From positions 43,477 through 107,476 of the forward strand of contig JAHEZH010000004.1 in NCBI GenBank assembly GCA_023251155.1: a DNA stretch of 64,000 nt, read 5' to 3'. The notes beneath the pieces were generated by a model. It did not search any database, had not been told where the DNA came from, and worked only from the letters and a program-made list of their open reading frames with translations. Source of the DNA: Flammeovirgaceae bacterium (GTDB lineage: Bacteria > Bacteroidota > Bacteroidia > Cytophagales > Cyclobacteriaceae). Made by a program: the position numbers and the translations under genes. This document shows, piece by piece, positions 33,319-42,156 of the stretch; within the stretch, counting starts at the first letter, position 1; every line of letters starts with the position of its first letter.

Positions 33319-34107
33319 TCAATTTATATAAATACTTCCAATCAAAAACGTTTTTGCCTGCCCGGAAATCAGCACACGATCACCGGCATCAACACACATT
33401 ATCTTCCCTACACGATCGGACAGCTGTAATGCATTCATTTCTTTTTTATTTAACCGCTTGCTCCAGAACGGAATCAATGAACAATGCGCTGAGCCGGTTA
33501 CCGGATCTTCAAAGATAGTGGACTGCGTAGTGAAGAATCGGGAAACAAAATCGACTGTGTTGCCAGGCGCTGTAATGATGATGCCTCCCGGGTCAAGATT
33601 GATCTGATCAAGAATCGCCCGATTCCATTTGATCTGAACAATGTCTTCCTCTTTATCAAACACCAATACATAATCGCGCGACTTATATACTTCCAATGGT
33701 TGCCGGTCCATTCCCTTCCGGATCGCGTCGGGAAGCACACATCGCTCCGGCATACGTGACGGAAAATTCAACGTATAGCGGTCTGATTGCTTTTCTACTG
33801 TAAGTAATCCGCTTTTACTTTCAAATGTAATATGCGAGGAAGTATAAGCAAGATGACTTTTCAAAACATGAGCCGTAGCTAACGTAGCATGACCACAAAG
33901 ATCCATCTCAATATCGGGTGTAAACCAGCGAATATGAAAATGATCTCCCACCGGAATGAAGAAAGCCGTTTCCGTTACGGCATTCTCTTTTGCGATATTT
34001 AACAATACATCATCGGGCAGCCAGTTGTTGAGCGGAACAACGCAGGCCGGGTTACCACCAAAAATGCGATCGGTAAAAGCATCGACCTGGAACACTTTTA
34101 ACTCCAT
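33319..34107 (-). CDS. PhzF family isomerase
   Basis: 262 aa. The diaminopimelate-epimerase-like fold is shown by the N-terminal QVDAFTDRIFGGNPACVVPL, the NAVTETAFF segment with the catalytic Glu, DLCGHATLATAHVL, and DPVTGSAHCSLIPFW near the C-terminus, all hallmarks of PhzF/YddE proteins. The family isomerises small metabolites; the particular substrate is unknown. Length is normal. It is followed closely by the AT-rich membrane protein and preceded (16 bases) by an SRPBCC gene, suggesting a three-gene operon. Confidence 0.93.
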   Translation of the reverse strand: MELKVFQVDAFTDRIFGGNPACVVPLNNWLPDDVLLNIAKENAVTETAFFIPVGDHFHIRWFTPDIEMDLCGHATLATAHVLKSHLAYTSSHITFESKSGLLTVEKQSDRYTLNFPSRMPERCVLPDAIRKGMDRQPLEVYKSRDYVLVFDKEEDIVQIKWNRAILDQINLDPGGIIITAPGNTVDFVSRFFTTQSTIFEDPVTGSAHCSLIPFWSKRLNKKEMNALQLSDRVGKIMCVDAGDRVLISGQAKTFLIGSIYIN

Positions 34108-34123
34108 ATCAACAACTATTTGA

Positions 34124-34579
34124 TTATTCTGCTTCCACCAGCTTCTTTATTTCAACCAGGATGGGATTCCATCCTTCTCCATTATTGGAGGCTTCTTTAT
34201 ATCGTCTTTCACTATCAGCAACCCTGGCATAGTCGCCCTGAGTTACGGTCAAAATAGTTTGACCATCTTTCTCTTCCAGGCCGTAAGTTACCACCAGGTA
34301 ATTTTCCGGAATGTCATCGATGGAAGACATCGGATCGATGGTAGTATAAGCAAGAAATTTATTGGGTTGAATGTCTTTGATCGTCCCCTTTACAAATACG
34401 GTTTCCTTTCCTTCATACATGGCCGACCATAGCAATGAACTTCCTTTCTGCCAGTCAGAGATGGTCTCACAACCAAACATGTATTTTTTAGTCTGCTCTG
34501 GATGGGTCAATGCATTCCATACTTGGGAAGCAGTGGCATTAATGGTAATGGTATTCGTAATAATCAATGGCTGGTTCAT
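34124..34579 (-). CDS. SRPBCC (AHSA1-like) domain protein
   Basis: 151 aa, one START/Bet v1-like fold. The pattern TITINATASQVWNALTHPEQTKKYMFG at the N-terminus and the C-terminal helix after GEGWNPILVEIKK are typical of the AHSA1 activator-like group. It is cytoplasmic and thought to bind hydrophobic ligands or assist chaperones. It lies upstream of PhzF in a likely operon. The start is secure because the first strand begins at residue 4. Confidence 0.9.
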   Translation of the reverse strand: MNQPLIITNTITINATASQVWNALTHPEQTKKYMFGCETISDWQKGSSLLWSAMYEGKETVFVKGTIKDIQPNKFLAYTTIDPMSSIDDIPENYLVVTYGLEEKDGQTILTVTQGDYARVADSERRYKEASNNGEGWNPILVEIKKLVEAE

Positions 34580-34649
34580 GATGTTGTCGGTTTAGGCGAC
34601 AAATAACCATCACACTACTGACAACAGTATGTCAGCAGCAAAACATTAG

Positions 34650-35759
34650 TTATGACTTTGCCGCTTTTGTCTTTGCTTTGGCGATAGTCCTCTTCGCTTT
34701 GGAACTATCCGTATCATCGCCTAATATGATACCCCAGGGCTTCAACGCGTCCACACGATCAAAAATGACCTTAAGCACTGCAATGCCAGGTATGGCCAGG
34801 AACATGCCGGATACACCACACAGCGTACCTCCCACTACCACGCCAAGTATCGTCACCAGGGCATTGATCTTCACTTTATTTCCCACAATCATGGGCATGA
34901 GAAAATTATTATCCACCACTTGCACTACCCCGAGTATAACAGCCACCCAGATTACATCTCCGGTGCTCTCGGAAGAAATTAAGGTAATCACCATGCAAAA
35001 AATATTGGCGATGAGCATACCGATATAGGGAATAAGGTTGAGCATGGCTGCCACCAGCGCCAGGAAGATGGCGTATTTTATACCCAAAATAAGAAAGCCT
35101 ATACAGTTCAATGTAAACACAATCGCCATATCGATACCTAAACCCAATACATAGTGCTGGCCAATGAAACGGGATTCGTTCAGAATCTCTTCCACTTTTT
35201 CAGGATTCGCATTTTCAAAAACAGAAACAAGAAATTTCTTTATAAGACCACGATAAAACAAGATAAGGAAAGTATATACCGGCAGGAACACGACATACGA
35301 TAGCATCTCCGTGAGCGTACCAAACGTTTTACCTACAATGCCCACACCCGATGCTTTCATATTCTTGATTGCGTCTTTCACATATTGCCTTTGCGTAGAG
35401 CTGTCAATATGAAACTGATCATCGACCCAGCCTTGAAGAGAAGTAATCAGATCGGCAAAACGTTCTTTAATTGCGTCCGAATCCTTGATGAACAAGCCTA
35501 CCTGATGAGAAAGTAAGTAAATCACTCCTACAATCAGCAGCAGCGAGACGAGAATGGATACGACAATCGCCAGTACGTTGGGGAATCTCAGTTTTGCACT
35601 TAAAAAACGGGTAACCGGAAGTAGTAACGTGGCCAGCAGAATGGAGAAAAGCAGCGGAACGATAATACCCTGGCCCAGATAAAGTAATGTAGCCAGCAAA
35701 GCGAGGCTGATCAGGTTAAGACTTAGTCTTTTGTAAAATGGTTCCTGTTGAGTAGTCAT
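34650..35759 (-). CDS. AI-2E family transporter (YdiK/PerM-like)
   Basis: 369 aa from the ATG at 35759. The longer track ORF starts at the end of the upstream gene and adds an unlikely leader. The family's topology is visible: N-terminal helices (LISLALLATLLYLGQGIIVPLLFSILLATLLLP), a central soluble loop, and C-terminal helices with IPYIGMLIANIFCM and the GVVVGGTLCGVSGMFLAIP motif. AI-2E proteins export small molecules or act as Na+/H+ antiporters; the substrate here is unknown. The C-terminal tail is Lys/Ala-rich. The DUF6377 regulator gene is 71 bases upstream. Confidence 0.92.
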   Translation of the reverse strand: MTTQQEPFYKRLSLNLISLALLATLLYLGQGIIVPLLFSILLATLLLPVTRFLSAKLRFPNVLAIVVSILVSLLLIVGVIYLLSHQVGLFIKDSDAIKERFADLITSLQGWVDDQFHIDSSTQRQYVKDAIKNMKASGVGIVGKTFGTLTEMLSYVVFLPVYTFLILFYRGLIKKFLVSVFENANPEKVEEILNESRFIGQHYVLGLGIDMAIVFTLNCIGFLILGIKYAIFLALVAAMLNLIPYIGMLIANIFCMVITLISSESTGDVIWVAVILGVVQVVDNNFLMPMIVGNKVKINALVTILGVVVGGTLCGVSGMFLAIPGIAVLKVIFDRVDALKPWGIILGDDTDSSKAKRTIAKAKTKAAKS

Positions 35760-35830
35760 GCAAATGGTCGCCGGGAGTAAGTTAGCAGAAAAGGTAGTAA
35801 AAAGAGATGCCAGCTCAACGTATAAAAGCA

Positions 35831-37387
35831 TTACAATGCATGAATCTGCATGATTTTCTTCTCAAATTCTTCATTGGGCAAAAGTGATTTTCCTTTTACG
35901 CGCGCCTTATAGTTGTAGATGGTATTAATGGAATAATCCAGAATTTTGGCAATTTTCTCATTGTCATGAATACCCATACGAATGAGGGCAAAGATGCGCA
36001 GCTCGGTGTTAAGCAACTGTCCTTCCTTCAATACAATTTTGTTTTCTTCTGCAAAGAAAGAATTGAACACGGTAACAAAATCGGGAAACAGTTTGAGAAA
36101 AATGGCATCAAAGCTACTGTAGAGTTCTTCCCGCTCTTTTTTAAGATTGATGTTATTTACGGTCATCTTAATATCATCCATCTTCCTGGTGGCTAGTTTG
36201 AGTTCGATGGATTTCTTGAATGCTTCAATCTTACCCAGATATTCGGAGTTAGCATTAAAGTAATAGCCAATGTACTCCTCTTTTATCTTGTTTGATTCCT
36301 GAAGTGCTTTTTCGGCAATCTTTCTTTTCTTCAGCTGCTTATAGGTAACATATGCAAAAAACACCACAAGTATCACCAGCACGGTAACCAGTGATGAATA
36401 AATCAACCAGATTCTTCTTTGCTCATCGACATGGGTAAGCTGTTCAGCCGCTATCATTCGCAGCGTAGCGCCCACATGCACCTTGCGTTGCCGTGCACCA
36501 TAAAACAGGGCATCGTCCATGGCCTGCTGTATGAAGACATAGGCATTCTTTATATCGCCTTTCATATAGAGTAATTGCGCCAGGCTGGAAATCGCTGTCG
36601 TTTCCTTCGTTGCATTTTTTATATCGGCAATCGAAGCCAGTGCAAGTAAATGCATGGCCTGCTCCGGGTGCTCACGCGAGACATAAAAATAGCTGAGCGT
36701 AGAAGCAACCACCGCTACCTGATGCAGCGAAAGGTCTTTTCTTGCCAGCAGTTGATTCAGATCAGAAAGTGCTTCCTGACTATTTTCGTTTTTCAAATTC
36801 CTCAGCGCCTTGAGGTACGTAAACATATAAGAACCTGGCGGGCAAAGGTGCTTTGCCGAATCGAGATAGCTGTTCCCCATCGTAATATAATGCGGAGTAA
36901 AAAAACGATCCAGTTCGAAATCGACCAGATCGTAGTAGGTGCGCCCCATAATGAAATAGTAATCAATACGAATACTATCCGGCAGATGGTGCATCGATTG
37001 GCCCGCCAATGAATCCAGCGTTTCTTTAAATAACCCCGAAGAAAGCAAAACAAGCCCGAGTTGGTTTCGTGCATAAGCAATACGCACCGAATCATGCATC
37101 ATCCGTGCCATCTGCTGAAGCTGCTGAACGGACGTAAAAGCCGAATCGTAATTGAATGTTTTATATTCTTCCGCCAGCCTGCTTTGAACACGAAACTGTT
37201 GCTCCAGATTTCCTTTAGCTATGCCGGCCAGCTGATGATGATATTTTTTCAGCCGCTGTTGCTTTTCCTTTTCATAAACAACCTTCTCATCAATTGCTTT
37301 ATTGAGTTGCGTGAGTAACGTATCCACCTGAGCATGCGCTAATCGTATTCCGCCTGCCAATAGTGCCAGAACCAAAAAAAACCTCAT
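35831..37387 (-). CDS. DUF6377-type membrane regulator (TPR, TM helix, LuxR-like tail)
   Basis: 518 aa. A signal peptide (to AHA at about 19) is followed by a periplasmic helical TPR-like region (about 25-315), one membrane helix (about 325-347; IYSSLVTVLVILVVFFAYVTY), and a cytoplasmic part with a coiled coil and a C-terminal helix-turn-helix (MGIHDNEKIAKILDYSINTIYNYKARVKG). Bacteroidota DUF6377 proteins of this layout act as one-component transmembrane regulators, usually beside SusC/SusD genes. No SusCD pair is present, so its target is not obvious; the AI-2E transporter downstream is a candidate. Confidence 0.88.
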   Translation of the reverse strand: MRFFLVLALLAGGIRLAHAQVDTLLTQLNKAIDEKVVYEKEKQQRLKKYHHQLAGIAKGNLEQQFRVQSRLAEEYKTFNYDSAFTSVQQLQQMARMMHDSVRIAYARNQLGLVLLSSGLFKETLDSLAGQSMHHLPDSIRIDYYFIMGRTYYDLVDFELDRFFTPHYITMGNSYLDSAKHLCPPGSYMFTYLKALRNLKNENSQEALSDLNQLLARKDLSLHQVAVVASTLSYFYVSREHPEQAMHLLALASIADIKNATKETTAISSLAQLLYMKGDIKNAYVFIQQAMDDALFYGARQRKVHVGATLRMIAAEQLTHVDEQRRIWLIYSSLVTVLVILVVFFAYVTYKQLKKRKIAEKALQESNKIKEEYIGYYFNANSEYLGKIEAFKKSIELKLATRKMDDIKMTVNNINLKKEREELYSSFDAIFLKLFPDFVTVFNSFFAEENKIVLKEGQLLNTELRIFALIRMGIHDNEKIAKILDYSINTIYNYKARVKGKSLLPNEEFEKKIMQIHAL

Positions 37388-37469
37388 CCCAACAATCGAT
37401 TGAAAAATCTAATTGCTGCAAAATACATTTTTTAGATGGAATGTTTTTGAGTGAATGACCGCTCTGAAT

Positions 37470-37495
37470 AAAAAACGCCATCGGATAGATGGCGC
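37470..37495 (-). terminator. Terminator of the SRPBCC gene
   Basis: On the minus strand CGCCATC pairs with GATGGCG around a short loop and is followed by TTTTTTA. It lies 26 bases beyond the stop at 37521. Confidence 0.85.
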
Positions 37496-37520
37496 TTCAT
37501 TGAGGTGGTGAAAGATCAAC

Positions 37521-37904
37521 CTATTCTTCGTAGAATTCCTGAATGGCTCCAAAATAGGTATGTGTCCATCCATCAACTATGTCTTCATAATCTTCATCAG
37601 GAATATTGGTATGCCTGAGTTCTACCGATGTTTCTTCTTCTCCATGTGGGTGTAATTTGATCGTAACGATAGATGGCTCCGGCTGATCGCCAAAATACCA
37701 TTGCTGCACTATCCTCTTCCCCTTCTCAAACTCTATATTCTTTCCCACAATACTTCCATCCCACAACGAAAATTCACTCCCCGGGGTAGCACTCATCTCT
37801 GCTTTATCACCCGACCACAACTCAATCGTACTTTCAATTGTCAGCGCCAGGTACACATCAGCGGGAGGCGCTGCTATGATAAAATATTTTTTGAAGTCTT
37901 TCAT
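37521..37904 (-). CDS. SRPBCC (START-like) domain protein
   Basis: 127 aa, a short Bet v1-like fold. It opens MKDFKKYFIIAAPPADVYLALT and ends in the long helix DIVDGWTHTYFGAIQEFYEE, as in START-like SRPBCC proteins. It shares the fold, not close sequence, with the 34124 gene. It is probably monocistronic: it has its own terminator, and a -7 element lies immediately upstream of the start, which would give an almost leaderless mRNA. Confidence 0.9.
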   Translation of the reverse strand: MKDFKKYFIIAAPPADVYLALTIESTIELWSGDKAEMSATPGSEFSLWDGSIVGKNIEFEKGKRIVQQWYFGDQPEPSIVTIKLHPHGEEETSVELRHTNIPDEDYEDIVDGWTHTYFGAIQEFYEE

Positions 37905-37909
37905 TATGT

Positions 37910-37917
37910 CAAAGATA
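37910..37917 (-). promoter_or_regulatory. -7 element TATCTTTG next to the SRPBCC start codon
   Basis: An exact TAnnTTTG match on the minus strand ends 5 bases before the ATG, implying a leaderless or near-leaderless transcript. No TTG is found at the usual -33 distance. Confidence 0.45.
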
Positions 37918-37967
37918 GCAAGGTTCGAGCAATTGCTGCGATTCGTCTTGATTCAACTTAAACCCAA

Positions 37968-39692
37968 CTACAAACGTCCCTTCTTCATTTCCGCTGCAGC
38001 ATAATTCGCTGCACGGGCGGTAAGTGCCATATATAGTATAGAAGGGCTTTGGTTTCCTGTGCTGGTCATACAAGCCCCATCAGTAACAAATACATTCTTA
38101 CAATGGTGTAACTGATTCCATTCATTAAGTAACGAAGTCTTTGGGTCTTTACCCATGCGACATCCGCCCATTTCATGTATGTCAAGACCCGGTGCCTGAT
38201 GTGAATCATAGTGAGTGATGTCTTTGCATCCGGCTTTCTCCAACATCAGCGTACTCTGCTCGATGAAGTCTTTGACCATTTTCTCATCATTATCGTCATA
38301 GTCAATGGAGGTAACCAGCAATGGAATACCCCACTGATCTTTTTCAGTCTCGCTCAGGCGAACATGGTTGGTTTCTTTGGGAATGGTTTCTCCTTGCATA
38401 TACATGTACACACGCCATCCTCCTGGTATAGTGACATTCTCCTTTAGCTCTTGACCAATCTCGTCACTCTGCAAGCCCTTACCCAGCCAGTTGGTACGAT
38501 AAGCCCCTACAAACGTGGTGAAGCCTCCTACATAATCCGTATCGCGTTCTTTCAGGTTGCGATAGTTCGCAATAATAGAATCAGTGGGGTTACGACCTTT
38601 GTAGTAGTGGTCCTCAAATCCATCTATAGCTGCATTTAATGAAGCACGATAGTTATGAAAGGCGGCATACTTGCCAAGCAACCCACTATCGTTACCCAAA
38701 CCGTTGGGGAAACGATTCGACTTGCTATTCAACAACACCAGATTACTATTCAATGCGGAAGCATTCAGAAAAATGATACGGGCAAAGTACACTTTCTCTT
38801 CCTTGGTATTCGCATCAATGATTCGCACACCGCTTGCCTTTCCTAATTGCTCATCATAAATGATCGAGTGTACGACCGAATCAGGGCGAATAGTGAGATG
38901 GCCGGTCTTCTCCGCCCAAGGCAACGTAGAGGAGACTGAACTGAAGTATCCGCCAAAAGGGCAACCCCGCATGCATAAGTTTCTCGCCTGGCATTTACCA
39001 CGGCCTTGCTGCAGGTGAATGTCTTTGGGTTGTGTTAGATGTGCCCACCTGGCCCGTACCATGTGGCGATCTTTAAAATTCTGTTGTATGCTTTTTTGCA
39101 GATGATCTTCAATGCAATTGAAGTCAAAGGGAGGAAGAAATTCACCATCGGGCATGGCATCTATACCATCTTTATTGCCACACACTCCTATAAATTCTTC
39201 TACATGTGAATACCACGGAGCAACATCTTTATAACCGATAGGCCACTCTATTCCATATCCGTATCGTTTGGGGGCCGTGAATTCATATTCGCTCCAGCGC
39301 TGACACGCCCTGCCCCAGGTGATGGACTTGCCTCCGACCTGATAGCCTCGTATCCAGTCAAACGGTTTTTCCTGCACATACGGATGATCTTTATCTCTTA
39401 CAAAAAAATGATCATTGTCAGCACCAATACCAGCTGCCTTGCTGATGAGTGGATTTTCCTTGAGATAGTCGGCCGGTAAGCGACCACGATCAGGAAGCTC
39501 CCACGGATTCTTTGTGGCGGTTGGGTAATCTTTATTATGCACAACATTGCGACCGCGCTCCAGCACCAGTGTCTTTAATCCTTTCTCACATAATTCTTTT
39601 GCCGCCCATCCTCCTGATATGCCTGAGCCGATGACTATTGCGTCAAAAGTATTCTGATCGTTGCTTTCTCTATTCAGATTGGTGAACATCAA
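37968..39692 (-). CDS. GMC-family FAD oxidoreductase
   Basis: 574 aa. The FAD-binding Rossmann motif is VIGSGISGGWAAKELCEKG at residues 20-40. The N-terminal FAD region continues with GGKSITWGRACQRW, and the C-terminal GMC domain has DIHEMGGCRMG and the final NQSPSILYMALTARAANYA with an active-site-type His earlier (CHH-like HEMG). A Cys cluster (CQARNLCMRGCPFGG) follows RGK. Members oxidise alcohols or sugars; this subgroup often works with gluconate 2-dehydrogenase subunit 3 proteins, none of which is adjacent. No Tat signal is seen, so the location is uncertain. Confidence 0.93.
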   Translation of the reverse strand: MMFTNLNRESNDQNTFDAIVIGSGISGGWAAKELCEKGLKTLVLERGRNVVHNKDYPTATKNPWELPDRGRLPADYLKENPLISKAAGIGADNDHFFVRDKDHPYVQEKPFDWIRGYQVGGKSITWGRACQRWSEYEFTAPKRYGYGIEWPIGYKDVAPWYSHVEEFIGVCGNKDGIDAMPDGEFLPPFDFNCIEDHLQKSIQQNFKDRHMVRARWAHLTQPKDIHLQQGRGKCQARNLCMRGCPFGGYFSSVSSTLPWAEKTGHLTIRPDSVVHSIIYDEQLGKASGVRIIDANTKEEKVYFARIIFLNASALNSNLVLLNSKSNRFPNGLGNDSGLLGKYAAFHNYRASLNAAIDGFEDHYYKGRNPTDSIIANYRNLKERDTDYVGGFTTFVGAYRTNWLGKGLQSDEIGQELKENVTIPGGWRVYMYMQGETIPKETNHVRLSETEKDQWGIPLLVTSIDYDDNDEKMVKDFIEQSTLMLEKAGCKDITHYDSHQAPGLDIHEMGGCRMGKDPKTSLLNEWNQLHHCKNVFVTDGACMTSTGNQSPSILYMALTARAANYAAAEMKKGRL

Positions 39693-39796
39693 ACAATTGG
39701 TTTAACGATCTCAAAGTAGGAAAAAGAAATAATCTCTTGCCAGTATTTCTACGATAATGTTCTCCTGCCAATATAAATTCTAAATTAGATCGGAAT

Positions 39797-40189
39797 ATGA
39801 GCCATGAAAAGATGACGTATTACCATCAGCAATTATTAAAAATCAAAGAAACATTCTACCCTAAGGATTACTTATGTCGCCAGGTCATTCAGGCTAAACA
39901 GTATATGGATGAGCATTACGCAGAAAAAATTGACCTGCCGCAGATCGCCCGTGAAGCATTTTTATCTACATTTCATTTCATCCGTATCTTTAAAAAACTC
40001 TATGGGATAACTCCTCATCAGTACCTGATTACTGTGCGGATAAAAAAAGCGAAAGAGCTCCTCCGTACAAACAGCAACATCACCGAAGTATGTTATTCGG
40101 TGGGCTTCACTAGTGCCACATCATTCGCCACATTATTCAAAAAGATCAGTGGTATTTCACCATCGACCTATCAGAATTCTTCCCACTAA
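39797..40189 (+). CDS. Short AraC-family transcriptional regulator
   Basis: 130 aa, essentially only the DNA-binding domain with a 30-residue leader. Both helix-turn-helix units are present (IDLPQIAREAFLSTFHFIRIFKKLYGITPHQYL, then ITEVCYSVGFTSATSFATLFKKISGISPSTY). There is no ligand-binding domain. It lies 89 bases upstream of a VOC protein on the same strand, a pairing seen repeatedly in Bacteroidota; the regulator may control that gene. Confidence 0.93.
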   Translation: MSHEKMTYYHQQLLKIKETFYPKDYLCRQVIQAKQYMDEHYAEKIDLPQIAREAFLSTFHFIRIFKKLYGITPHQYLITVRIKKAKELLRTNSNITEVCYSVGFTSATSFATLFKKISGISPSTYQNSSH

Positions 40190-40278
40190 TCTGATCGTTG
40201 ATTTCAAAAAAGCAATTTTTGATAGGGGTGGCTTGGGGCTATTTGCAAACTTTACAGCAAACAAATTTAATCTACCTT

Positions 40279-40662
40279 ATGAAAATAAAATTAACCAGCG
40301 TGATGGTCGATAATCAGGAGAAAGCGTTAACGTTTTACACCGATATACTGGGCTTCATCAAAAAGACAGAGATTCCATTGGGCGAACACAAATGGCTGAC
40401 CGTTGTATCACCTGAAGAACGGGATACCGTTGAATTACTCCTGGAGCCTATGGGCTTCGAACCCGCCAGGGTTTATCAGAAGGCATTGTTTGACGCTGGT
40501 ATTCCCCTGGCCAGCTTCAGTGTAGATGATGTACGGCAAGAATACGAGCGACTTGAAAAACTGGGCGTTTCCTTCAGCATGAAGCCAACTAAAATGGGTG
40601 GCGCAACGGTTGCTGTCTTTGCCGATACCTGCGGCAATCATCTGCAGATTGTTCAGGTTTAG
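40279..40662 (+). CDS. VOC family (glyoxalase/bleomycin-resistance fold) protein
   Basis: 127 aa from the ATG at 40279. The longer ORF track start lacks the family's first strand context and overlaps the AraC gene's downstream region. The two beta-alpha-beta-beta-beta modules are visible (MKIKLTSVMVDNQEKALTFYTDILGF; GATVAVFADTCGNHLQIVQV). The metal-ligand positions of true glyoxalase I are only partly kept, so a specific reaction is not assigned. It probably forms a unit with the AraC regulator. Confidence 0.92.
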   Translation: MKIKLTSVMVDNQEKALTFYTDILGFIKKTEIPLGEHKWLTVVSPEERDTVELLLEPMGFEPARVYQKALFDAGIPLASFSVDDVRQEYERLEKLGVSFSMKPTKMGGATVAVFADTCGNHLQIVQV

Positions 40663-40783
40663 CGGGCGAATTGGTCAACGACTGAATTGGCATGAAAATA
40701 ATAGGGACAGATACTAAAAAATAAAGTCATTTTAGGCCGTGACGTTTTCCGGGTAAAATGATTAGAAGTTATATTCGCCTATT

Positions 40784-41131
40784 ATGAAAGTAGTACTGAC
40801 CGGCCTGTTTTTGATCACCTGTCTTACCGGATTCAGCCAGGATAGTACCGTCAATAAAACCGACTCACTGGCGCATCAGGAAGGTTTTGATTTTTATGTC
40901 GTCCAGGCAGGCGATTTATTTTTAAGTGTGGACACCGAAGAGAATACCACTCAAATGGAATTGCTCGACCCCAGCTGGATCGAATCCATCACCTTATATA
41001 AGGCTGCCGATGCCCGGCTTAAATATGGCGAAAAAGCAACAGAAGGTGTTATCATCATCGATCTGACCAAAGACGGATTTAAAAAATTACCTAAAACACT
41101 ACGCGATAAGTTTAAAAGGAAACCAACCTGA
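40784..41131 (+). CDS. Secreted mini-protein resembling a TonB-receptor plug fragment
   Basis: 115 aa. A signal peptide (MKVVLTGLFLITCLTGFSQ) precedes a single small domain. Its second half (WIESITLYKAADARLKYGEKATEGVIIIDLTKDG) follows the pattern of SusC-type plug domains (xSIxVLKDAxAxxxYGxxAxxGVIxIxTKxG) but with no barrel. It is followed by a perfect terminator, so it is a stand-alone gene, not a truncated receptor. The function is unknown; it may be a periplasmic interaction module. Confidence 0.8.
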   Translation: MKVVLTGLFLITCLTGFSQDSTVNKTDSLAHQEGFDFYVVQAGDLFLSVDTEENTTQMELLDPSWIESITLYKAADARLKYGEKATEGVIIIDLTKDGFKKLPKTLRDKFKRKPT

Positions 41132-41161
41132 TTAGTTGCACGAAAGAATTTCTCAATAAGG

Positions 41162-41191
41162 AAACAGTGAGCCTTTCGGCTCACTGTTTTT
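41162..41191. terminator. Perfect terminator hairpin
   Basis: AAACAGTGAGCC, loop TTTC, then GGCTCACTGTTTTT. A 10-bp GC-rich core with a T-run on the plus strand and A's on the other side makes it effective for both the mini-protein and the opposing SDR gene. Confidence 0.93.
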
Positions 41192-41196
41192 CATTG

Positions 41197-41844
41197 TTAT
41201 CCATTTGAAATAAAAGGAGCCTTACCTGAATAACTCTTATCTTCTATCTGATCAATAAGAAAACAAGCCAGATCCGTAGCACTTATTTTATCACCCGCGC
41301 AGTCCTCTGTACTTACATTTACTTTTCTTCGTTCATCGGTCTGCTCAATCAGCGGAAGACGGACAAGCGTCCAGTCGATATCACTCGCCACTAACAACGC
41401 GTATTCCTTCTGCTTATCCGCTGAGGATGTAGGATAATTCGCTTTCATCCAATCGGTACCTTGCTGAACCTTCGCACTCTTCTTATCGAAAGGTGTATCT
41501 ACATTTAAACCGGTGATCACGATATAGCGTGTAAGGTGATGCATCCGCATGGCTTGCAAAATATGGGTAGTGGATTGACTGAAAATATCCGGGGCACTGT
41601 TGTTCGGCACACCCATTCCAAGCAGACTGATGACAGCTCCGCATCCCTGTATTAATAATCTAACTGAATCCAGATCAGCCACATCTCCATGTACCACTTC
41701 CATGAACGGACTGCCAGCCGGCACGCGATCAGGATTGCGAACGAATAGTTTGAAATGAATTTTCCGATTGATTAATTGTTGTACAAGGTATCTACCCGAC
41801 TTACCTGTACCGCCTATCACAGCGATTTTTATGTTCTGTTTCAT
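41197..41844 (-). CDS. NmrA-like NAD(P)-binding SDR protein
   Basis: 215 aa atypical short-chain dehydrogenase. The Rossmann motif IAVIGGTGKSGRYLVQQL is at the N-terminus, followed by the VVHGDVADLDSVRLLIQGCGAVISLLG pattern of NAD(P)H-binding (NmrA/SDR_a5) proteins. The YxxxK active site is poorly kept, so it may be a redox sensor or flavin/biliverdin-reductase-like protein. It is monocistronic. Upstream (41845-42156) there is no gene, only a hairpin and a promoter for the opposing gene. Confidence 0.9.
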   Translation of the reverse strand: MKQNIKIAVIGGTGKSGRYLVQQLINRKIHFKLFVRNPDRVPAGSPFMEVVHGDVADLDSVRLLIQGCGAVISLLGMGVPNNSAPDIFSQSTTHILQAMRMHHLTRYIVITGLNVDTPFDKKSAKVQQGTDWMKANYPTSSADKQKEYALLVASDIDWTLVRLPLIEQTDERRKVNVSTEDCAGDKISATDLACFLIDQIEDKSYSGKAPFISNG

Positions 41845-41878
41845 CTTTATGAATAGTTGGGAAATAATAAATTAGTTC

Positions 41879-41894
41879 TTGCCCGGTTGGGCAA
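41879..41894. promoter_or_regulatory. Perfect hairpin TTGCCC-GGTT-GGGCAA in a divergent region
   Basis: A 6-bp perfect inverted repeat with a 4-base loop lies 35 bases upstream of the SDR start. It may be an operator or leader hairpin. The rest of 41845-42156 has no supportable gene. Confidence 0.4.
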
Positions 41895-42030
41895 AGCAGT
41901 ATTGCCATGACAGAATGCCACGGCAGCGGATAATCACTATTTATAAAGCAGTTCGGATAAGCAAAAATACGCCGATTATAATTGCCTGCAAACAAAGAAT
42001 GCGGCAATTGATTTTACTCCATTCCCGATT

Positions 42031-42062
42031 TTTGTGGCAAATGGGGATTGATCATTACTTTG
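42031..42062 (+). promoter_or_regulatory. Probable promoter of the FMN reductase gene
   Basis: TTTG, a 20-base spacer, then TTACTTTG, one mismatch from the TAnnTTTG consensus. It predicts a leader of about 90 bases. Confidence 0.45.
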
Positions 42063-42156
42063 CCATTAATTACAAAATAATCTTCCAACCATTAAGATCT
42101 GTTTTCCGCTTTCTGTCATATATCCAGCTGATCAGTAACCGGATGACTCTTTATAA

